Shown here piece by piece: positions 1 to 5,934 of a stretch of 5,934 bases of DNA. Position numbers and translations under genes: made by a program. Source of the stretch: Phenylobacterium sp. (GTDB lineage Bacteria > Pseudomonadota > Alphaproteobacteria > Caulobacterales > Caulobacteraceae); assembly GCA_025350885.1 (NCBI GenBank), contig JANXXA010000448.1:1-5934 (forward strand), read 5' to 3'. How positions within the stretch are numbered: position 1 is the first letter of the stretch; each line of letters begins with the position of its first letter. Under the pieces are notes generated by a model that was not told the DNA's origin, did no database searches, and saw nothing but the letters and a program-made list of their open reading frames with translations.

Positions 1-977
1 TGGCCGGTCGCGACCGCGACGCCCGCCTGCAGCGTCCGCTCGGCGACGGCCTGCAGCGGCAGGTCCAACGTGGTCTCGACGATCAGGTCCTGCGTGGGTT
101 CTCCGACCAGATGGCGGACCTGGTCGTCCACCCAGTCGGTAAAATACTGCGCCCGCTGGTTGGCCAGCACCGGATTGACCCTGATCTTGACCGCGAAGGC
201 CAGGTCGCGCTGGTCGGCCGTGATGGCGTGGATGCGGACCATTTCGTCGAGCACGATGGTGGCCCGGCGCGCCGCGCGATCGGTGGCGACCACCGGCGAA
301 TAACGCGAGGGACCCTTCATCATCCCCGCCAGCAAGGCGCTTTCACCCAGCGTCAGCTGGGCGGCGGGCTTGTTGAAATAGCGTTGTGAGGCCGCCTCGA
401 TGCCATAGGCGCCGGCGCCGAAATAGACGCGGTTCAGGTAGAGCTCGAGGATCTGTTTCTTGGAGAACTTGGCCTCCAGCCAGACCGCCAGGATCAGCTC
501 CTGGGCCTTGCGCCGATAGGTCTGGTTGGGCGTCAGGAAGAGGTTGCGAGCCAGCTGCTGGGTGATCGTCGAGCCGCCGCGCAAGGGGCCGCCGCGATGG
601 GTCCAGTCATAGACCTGGCTGCGTGCGATGCCCCACGGGTTGAAGCCCACGTGCCAGTAGAACCAGCGGTCCTCGATAGCCACAAAGGCCTTCGGCACAT
701 AGGCCGGCAGTCTGTCGAGATCGACCGGCGGGGCATACTGGCTGCCGCGCACCGCCACCAGGCCGCCCGAGCGGTCGAGGTAGGAGATCGAGGGTTGGCG
801 CTTGACCTCATAGAGCTTGGAGGTGTCGGGCAGATCGACGGAGAACACCGCGAAGAAGGCCGCCGCGAAGATCAGCAGCCAGACGCTGAGCACCAGCGTC
901 CAGTAGAGCAGGGCTCTGAGCGGCGACCGGCGGGGGGGCTCGCCCGGTCCGGCGCCCGGCGACTGCGCGTTGGCCAT
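1..977 (-). CDS. Class A penicillin-binding protein, N-terminal part (GT51 peptidoglycan glycosyltransferase), cut by the left window edge
   Basis: This enzyme polymerises lipid II into glycan strands on the periplasmic face of the inner membrane. The 325 visible residues show a short proline/arginine-rich cytoplasmic tail (1-22), one membrane anchor (about 23-45), and a GT51 domain. Its motif 1 is EDRWFYWH with predicted catalytic Glu102, motif 2 is GGSTITQQLARNLFL (134-148), and motif 3 is RKAQE with predicted second catalytic Glu160. Then come the family hallmarks ILELYLNRVYFGAGAYGIE and LLAGMMKGPSRYSP. Near residue 301 the segment ETTLDLPLQ matches the linker that precedes the transpeptidase domain in bifunctional PBPs, so a class A PBP is more likely than a stand-alone MtgA; the transpeptidase part is not visible. 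I chose the ATG at 977, though AGG sits too close to it to be a proper ribosome site. An in-frame ATG at 1028 would add 17 residues, and an in-frame TGA lies just upstream of that. The gene is divergent from the dsbA-like gene. Which PBP paralogue it is cannot be told. Confidence 0.93.
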   Translation of the reverse strand, partial: MANAQSPGAGPGEPPRRSPLRALLYWTLVLSVWLLIFAAAFFAVFSVDLPDTSKLYEVKRQPSISYLDRSGGLVAVRGSQYAPPVDLDRLPAYVPKAFVAIEDRWFYWHVGFNPWGIARSQVYDWTHRGGPLRGGSTITQQLARNLFLTPNQTYRRKAQELILAVWLEAKFSKKQILELYLNRVYFGAGAYGIEAASQRYFNKPAAQLTLGESALLAGMMKGPSRYSPVVATDRAARRATIVLDEMVRIHAITADQRDLAFAVKIRVNPVLANQRAQYFTDWVDDQVRHLVGEPTQDLIVETTLDLPLQAVAERTLQAGVAVATG

Positions 978-1196
978 CCTGCTGGTCGTCCCGTGATCGA
1001 AAGCCGCCCCGACCCCGGCGCGACCCATAGCTCAGGAGACAAGCGCGCCACAAGGTTGACGAGATATGAACGCCGCCGCGTTCCCCGCCCGCCACCCGCG
1101 CGACTTGCCTGCATGCCGGGCTTCCGTCACATCGGCCCGTGCGGTATGGCCCATGCGGCCCTTGCGATCAGGCCGACGTTCCCTGGAGAGCCCACG

Positions 1197-1814
1197 ATGT
1201 TGCGGATCAAGATTGCACTGCTGCTGGCGCTGACGATGTTCGGTGCGTCGGCCTGTTCCCCCGGCGGCGGGGCGGGGGGCGGCGCGCTCCCCGACGACAT
1301 GTCGATGGGCAACGCGAGTTCGAAGATCACCGTGGCGGAATACGCCTCGGTCGGCTGCCCGGTGTGCGCCAAGTTCGACCGCGAGGTGTTCCCGGCGTTC
1401 AAGGCCAAGTACATCGACCCCGGCAAGGTGCACTACGTGTTCCGCGAGATGCTGGTGGGCGGCGGGGCCGAGGTGGCGGTGGCGGCCTCCGGCTTCCTGG
1501 TCGCCCGCTGCGCCGGCAAGGACAAGTATTTCGCGGTCAACGAGGCGGTCTTCAAGAACCAGGAGCAGGCCTTCGCTGCACCGCGCGAGACCCTGCTGGA
1601 CATCGCCAAGTCGGTGGGCATGACCGAGGCCGGCTTCAACAAGTGCATCAACGACGAGAAGGCGATCCAGGCGCTGAACGACCGCGTAGAACGCCACAGC
1701 CGCAACGATCACATCAATTCCACCCCGACCTTCGTGATTAACGGCAAGGCCATGGAGCCGGGCTATCACACGATTGAGGAGATGGACGCGGCGATCAAGG
1801 CCGCCGGCGGCTGA
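1197..1814 (+). CDS. Exported DsbA-like thiol:disulfide oxidoreductase (thioredoxin fold, CPVC active site), possible lipoprotein
   Basis: The protein has 205 residues and probably oxidises or isomerises cysteines in exported proteins. A signal sequence (1-19) ends in GASA-Cys20. This could be a lipobox, although Ala at -3 is weak, and a glycine-rich stretch (22-30) would act as a tether; plain cleavage after ASA is the alternative. The fold starts at KITVAEYAS, with active site C54-P-V-C57 and the conserved cis-proline loop STPTF (Pro177). The helical insert carries a second pair, Cys105 and Cys150, which resembles the extra disulfide described in alphaproteobacterial DsbA1 proteins. The sequence around VEYAS-x2-CPxC, KYIDPGKVHYVFRE and TPTFVINGK fits the DsbA/Com1-like (Thioredoxin_4) group. 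The start is ATG 1197, with GGAG at 1185-1188, eight bases upstream. The reading frame stays open back to 597, but that part lies antisense to the PBP gene and has no exported-protein character. The direction (oxidase or isomerase) cannot be told from sequence. Confidence 0.93.
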   Translation: MLRIKIALLLALTMFGASACSPGGGAGGGALPDDMSMGNASSKITVAEYASVGCPVCAKFDREVFPAFKAKYIDPGKVHYVFREMLVGGGAEVAVAASGFLVARCAGKDKYFAVNEAVFKNQEQAFAAPRETLLDIAKSVGMTEAGFNKCINDEKAIQALNDRVERHSRNDHINSTPTFVINGKAMEPGYHTIEEMDAAIKAAGG

Positions 1815-2037
1815 CACGGCGGCCTGGTATGTCGCGGCGGCCTGCACAGCCCCACGTCAGCGCATAGCCGCTCGACGAAATTAGCGGGTTGCCGCTCATC
1901 TTAACAGTGTTATCTTAGCGTTGCTCAGTTCGTGGCGCGCCAAGGGTGGGGATACCCGAAGCGATCCCACGCGGCGAACCGGGCCGGCGCCTTGAGCAGG
2001 GGCGCCGCCCACTCCCCGAACCGTTGGAGGGCTCATC
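1815..2037. other. Intergenic region between the dsbA-like gene and the four-cysteine protein gene
   Basis: No gene is visible. CGGCGGCCTG occurs twice close together near 1818-1843. A small hairpin, AGCGG-GTTG-CCGCT (1883-1896), follows the dsbA-like gene, but it is short and lacks a T-run, so it is not a convincing terminator. TTAGCG(GG)TTGC occurs at 1881-1892 and, without the GG, at 1915-1924. The AT-richer patch 1898-1917 holds the operator-like palindrome listed separately. The region before the next start is otherwise GC-rich and featureless. Confidence 0.6.
1901..1930 (+). promoter_or_regulatory. Candidate promoter/operator for the four-cysteine protein gene
   Basis: TAACAGTGTTA (1902-1912) is a perfect inverted repeat of 5+1+5 bases in the only AT-rich patch of this gap. 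It is flanked by two direct copies of ATCTTA (1898-1903 and 1912-1917). TTAACA (1901-1906) resembles a -35 box, and GCTCAGTT (1923-1930) partly resembles the Caulobacter -10 consensus GCTANAWC. TTGCCG (1889-1894) with TATCTT (1911-1916) is another possible pair, with a 16-base spacer. If either is right, the palindrome lies inside or on the promoter, where a repressor would block it. Start site and regulator are inference only. Confidence 0.3.
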
Positions 2038-2376
2038 ATGAAGCTCCTTACCCTTGCGGCCGCCTGCGCGGCTGTCGTCACTCTCGCCGCCGTTCCGGCC
2101 TTCGCCGCCGATCCGATCATCGCCAAACTGGCCCAGCCGGTCGCCGCCAAGACCAAGCTCATCGCCGGCGAGGCGATCTTCGTCTGTGAGGCAGACGCCT
2201 GCACGGCCCAGTCCCCGTTGTCCGCCACCTTCGGCTCGGCCACTTGCAAGATCATCGCCGCCAAGTTCGGCACGGTGACCTCGTTCACCGGCTCGAAGCC
2301 GATGGACGACATCCGTCTGGGCGCCTGCAACAGCGTCGTCGTCGCCCGGGCGGGCGTCGCCCCGGTAGCCAAATAG
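2038..2376 (+). CDS. Small secreted four-cysteine protein (resembles the CC_3452 family), function unknown
   Basis: The precursor has 112 residues. A classical signal peptide (MKLL, hydrophobic core, cleavage after AFA at residue 23) points to the periplasm and leaves a mature protein of about 89 residues. The mature part holds four cysteines, Cys50, Cys55, Cys70 and Cys97, enough for two disulfides. The pattern KLIAGEAIFVCEADACTA, then a short SxTCK segment and a final ACN, resembles what I recall as the CC_3452 family of Caulobacterales and Sphingomonadales, for which I know no function; the name is from memory, not a search. TGGAGG at 2025-2030 is a strong ribosome site seven bases before the ATG. 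An intrinsic terminator follows 55 bases after the stop, so the gene is separated from the atp operon. The DsbA-like gene upstream is a plausible source of its disulfides, but the 223-base gap and possible own promoter argue against strict co-transcription. Confidence 0.88.
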   Translation: MKLLTLAAACAAVVTLAAVPAFAADPIIAKLAQPVAAKTKLIAGEAIFVCEADACTAQSPLSATFGSATCKIIAAKFGTVTSFTGSKPMDDIRLGACNSVVVARAGVAPVAK

Positions 2377-2431
2377 GCGGCCCGACACATCCCTCTCCCA
2401 CCAACTCTGTTGTCGAACTTCTGACCTTCAA

Positions 2432-2464
2432 GGGCGCCGGCTTCGGGTCGGCGCCCGCTTTTTT
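2432..2464 (+). terminator. Intrinsic (Rho-independent) terminator after the four-cysteine protein gene
   Basis: GGGCGCCG (2432-2439) and CGGCGCCC (2449-2456) form a perfect 8-bp GC stem around a 9-base loop that contains TTCG, followed by GC and six T residues (2459-2464). This is the textbook arrangement on the plus strand. It separates the secreted-protein gene from the ATP synthase operon. Confidence 0.88.
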
Positions 2465-2536
2465 CCCGATCCGCCTTCCTTTGCGTAAGGCGTGAACCTC
2501 GTGACATTTCGTCGGAGGCGCGGGCGGTCGCCCATG

Positions 2537-2565
2537 TTGCGGCGCCACAGATCGCGTGCTATCAG
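2537..2565 (+). promoter_or_regulatory. Candidate promoter of the atpHAGD operon
   Basis: TTGCGGC (2537-2543), 14 bases, then GCTATC (2558-2563) approximates the Caulobacter housekeeping pattern TTGACGS-N10-14-GCTANAWC. Read as hexamers, it is TTGCGG and TATCAG with a 17-base spacer. It is the best candidate I found between the terminator at 2464 and atpH, and would give a leader of about 125 bases. The match is partial. Confidence 0.35.
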
Positions 2566-2599
2566 GCGCGCGGCTTTGGGACAGGGGTTACGCAGACCT

Positions 2600-2670
2600 T
2601 TCGGACCGAAGTGCTTTTTCCAAGCGCTTTCAAGCCTTTAAGGCTGCAGCGACGAGCGTCGCCTGCGGCT
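2600..2670 (+). other. Structured leader of the atp operon: four neighbouring or overlapping inverted repeats
   Basis: Four inverted repeats lie in 71 bases. The first is TTCGG-A-CCGAA (2600-2610). The second is AAGTGCTT (2609-2616) with AAGCGCTT (2622-2629), 8 bp with one G-U and a 5-base loop. The third is AGCCTT-T-AAGGCT (2633-2645). The fourth is a long hairpin, 2642-2653 with 2658-2670: 12 pairs including two G-U, one bulged C (2663) and loop GAGC. Neighbours compete: the first and second share 2609-2610, the third and fourth share GGCT 2642-2645. No T-run follows the last stem, so it does not look like a terminator. The last stem ends 27 bases before the atpH start and leaves the ribosome site free. 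A regulatory role is inference. Confidence 0.5.
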
Positions 2671-2683
2671 CTCTAGACGCACC

Positions 2684-2697
2684 GGACGGACACGCAA

Positions 2698-2700
<3 letters not shown>
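2684..2700 (+). promoter_or_regulatory. Weak ribosome binding site and TTG start codon of atpH
   Basis: GGACGGA (2684-2690) lies seven bases before TTG at 2698-2700. An in-frame TAG at 2674-2676 rules out an earlier start, with no ATG or GTG between. The next in-frame start-type codon, GTG at 2725, would begin four residues before the conserved YAKALF helix, shorter than usual for delta subunits. The site thus decides the start and predicts modest initiation. Confidence 0.75.
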
Positions 2701-4790
<2,090 letters not shown>

Positions 4791-4819
4791 AGCCGGTCGC
4801 GGGGATCAGGACCTAGGCG

Positions 4820-5698
4820 ATGGCCAGCCTCAAAGAGATGCGCAATCGGATCGGCAGCGTGAAAGCCACGCAGAAGATCACGAAAGCCCTGCAGATGGTC
4901 GCGGCGGCCAAGCTGCGCCGGTCGCAGGATGCGGCGCAGAACGCGCGGCCCTATGCCGAGCGGATGGCTGCGGTGATCGCCAACCTCGCCGCCGGTGTCT
5001 CCGGCGAAGGCGCGCCTAAGCTGCTGGTCGGCACGGGCGCCGACCAGCGCCACCTGGTCGTGGTGGCGACCTCCGACCGCGGCCTGGCGGGAGGTTTCAA
5101 CTCCTCCATCGTCCGCGCCGCGCGCGAGCGCATCAACAGCCTGCTGGCCCAGGGCAAGGATGTCCGGGTGCTGACGGTCGGGCGCAAGGCGCGCGACCAG
5201 CTGCGCCGGCTGGATCGTTCGGTGGGCGCCATCGAGGCCGGCGGCAATCCGTCCCTGACGGTCGCCGAGGAGGCTTCGGTCAAGATCCGAGACCTGTTCG
5301 ACGCGGGCCAGGTGGACGTGGTCACGCTCTATTTCTCGAAGTTCAAGTCGGTGGTCACCCAGACTCCGACGGGCGTGCAGCTGATCCCGACCGAAATCCG
5401 CACCGGCGGCCCGGAAAGCGCCCCGGGCATCGACCTCAAGGGCGCGGTCTATGAATATGAGCCCGATGAGGAGACGATCCTCGAAGAACTCCTGCCGCGC
5501 AACATCACCACCCAGATCTTCTCCGCCATGCTGGAGAACCAGGCCGGGTTCTACGCGGCCCAGATGACCGCCATGGACAACGCCACCCGCAACGCCGGCG
5601 ACATGATCTCGGCGCTCACCCTGAAGTATAACCGTTCACGCCAGGCGCAGATCACCAAGGAGCTGATCGAGATCATCTCCGGCGCCGAAGCGCTCTAG
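4820..5698 (+). CDS. atpG: F1F0 ATP synthase subunit gamma (AtpG)
   Basis: Gamma is the rotor shaft: its coiled coil of N- and C-terminal helices runs through the alpha3beta3 hexamer and passes c-ring rotation to the catalytic sites. The product has 292 residues, typical for the family. The N-terminus [20 protein letters not shown] and the helix [14 protein letters not shown] are hallmark sequences. The central Rossmann-like domain shows [20 protein letters not shown]. The C-terminal helix ends with the family signature [14 protein letters not shown]. The start is ATG 4820, with AGGA (4808-4811) eight bases before it. The gap to atpA is 29 bases, so the gene belongs to the same operon. Nothing in it looks truncated or unusual. 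Confidence 0.99.
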   Translation: MASLKEMRNRIGSVKATQKITKALQMVAAAKLRRSQDAAQNARPYAERMAAVIANLAAGVSGEGAPKLLVGTGADQRHLVVVATSDRGLAGGFNSSIVRAARERINSLLAQGKDVRVLTVGRKARDQLRRLDRSVGAIEAGGNPSLTVAEEASVKIRDLFDAGQVDVVTLYFSKFKSVVTQTPTGVQLIPTEIRTGGPESAPGIDLKGAVYEYEPDEETILEELLPRNITTQIFSAMLENQAGFYAAQMTAMDNATRNAGDMISALTLKYNRSRQAQITKELIEIISGAEAL

Positions 5699-5716
5699 AC
5701 CGAAAGAAACCGACCC

Positions 5717-5934
5717 ATGGCCAACACCACCGCCGCCAAGAAACCCGCCGCGAAGACGGCTGCCAAGCCCCCGGCCAAAGCTGGCGCCAAGACGCCCGCG
5801 GCGTCGGCCACCAAGGCCGTCGCCACCGGCCGCCTGGTGCAGATCATCGGCGCCGTCGTCGACGTGGAATTCGAAGGCCACCTGCCGGCGATCCAGTCGG
5901 CTCTGGAAACCACCAACACCGACCAGCGGACCGG
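5717..5934 (+). CDS. atpD: F1F0 ATP synthase subunit beta (AtpD), N-terminal 72 codons, cut by the right window edge
   Basis: Beta carries the catalytic nucleotide sites of F1. Only the start is visible. From residue 37 on, [28 protein letters not shown] matches the first strands of the beta-subunit barrel, normally found within a few residues of the start (compare E. coli [18 protein letters not shown]). Before it lies an extra segment of about 34 residues made mainly of Ala, Lys, Pro and Thr, with lysines at 8, 9, 13, 17, 21, 25 and 33 and no acidic residue. No ATG, GTG or TTG in frame follows before GTG at codon 41, inside the first strand, so the extension should be translated. The start is ATG 5717, 18 bases after atpG, with only a weak purine stretch (GAAAGAAA, about 5702-5709) as ribosome site. 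The catalytic P-loop lies outside the window. Confidence 0.97.
   Translation, partial: MANTTAAKKPAAKTAAKPPAKAGAKTPAASATKAVATGRLVQIIGAVVDVEFEGHLPAIQSALETTNTDQRT
5741..5791 (+). repeat. 12-base periodic Ala/Pro-Lys coding repeat at the start of atpD
   Basis: Lysine codons (AAA or AAG) recur every 12 bases at 5741, 5753, 5765, 5777 and 5789, separated by alanine, proline, threonine or glycine codons. This gives lysines exactly four residues apart at 9, 13, 17, 21 and 25. The repeat is degenerate at the DNA level and may vary in length between strains. Confidence 0.75.

Noticed and set aside
1056..1061. TTGACG, a perfect Caulobacter-type -35 box, in the divergent gap before the dsbA-like gene
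   Set aside because: No acceptable -10 element lies 10-18 bases downstream. The promoters of the dsbA-like gene and of the PBP gene in 978-1196 remain unidentified.
597..1196. Upstream extension of the dsbA-like frame by 200 codons
   Set aside because: The stretch lies antisense to the PBP gene and shows no family similarity. A signal peptide begins at 1197 with a ribosome site at proper distance.
1032..1847. Minus-strand open frame of 271 codons across the dsbA-like gene
   Set aside because: It is antisense to a gene with a clear signal peptide, CPVC site and cis-proline loop, and its translation looks like a codon-bias shadow.
2472..2492. Hairpin CGCCTT/AAGGCG with a 9-base loop just after the terminator
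   Set aside because: A 6-bp stem with no T-run and no clear partner. It could be chance, and the terminator is complete without it.

Overview
The window reads as a chromosomal segment of a GC-rich alphaproteobacterium, most likely of the Caulobacterales (Caulobacter/Phenylobacterium type). The reasons are the F1-only ATP synthase gene order atpH-atpA-atpG-atpD without F0 genes, the strong G/C third-position bias, a lysine/alanine-rich extension on AtpD, and a small secreted four-cysteine protein just upstream that I recall from Caulobacter and relatives. The placement comes from protein features, not from a search, and the genus is not fixed.

Layout. Bases 1-977 (minus strand) hold the N-terminal 325 residues of a class A penicillin-binding protein: a membrane anchor and an essentially complete GT51 glycosyltransferase domain, with the rest beyond the left edge. 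A 219-base divergent gap follows. On the plus strand, 1197-1814 encodes an exported DsbA-like thiol oxidoreductase (CPVC active site, possible lipoprotein). After a 223-base gap with an operator-like palindrome, 2038-2376 encodes a small periplasmic protein with four cysteines. A convincing intrinsic terminator (2432-2464) closes that unit.

From about 2537 the ATP synthase unit begins: a candidate promoter, a leader rich in inverted repeats, then atpH (delta, TTG start), atpA (alpha), atpG (gamma) and the first 72 codons of atpD (beta). Gaps of 5, 29 and 18 bases indicate one operon. The products assemble into the F1 catalytic head: alpha and beta form the hexamer, gamma is the rotor shaft, and delta ties the top of the hexamer to the peripheral stalk.

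The first three genes all act in the envelope (peptidoglycan polymerisation, disulfide chemistry, a secreted cysteine-rich protein). I see no mobile element, tRNA, rRNA, CRISPR array or defence-like system. The points most worth a second look are the structured atp leader, the TTG start of atpH, the lysine ladder at the AtpD N-terminus, and the pairing of a Dsb-like enzyme with a four-cysteine secreted protein.
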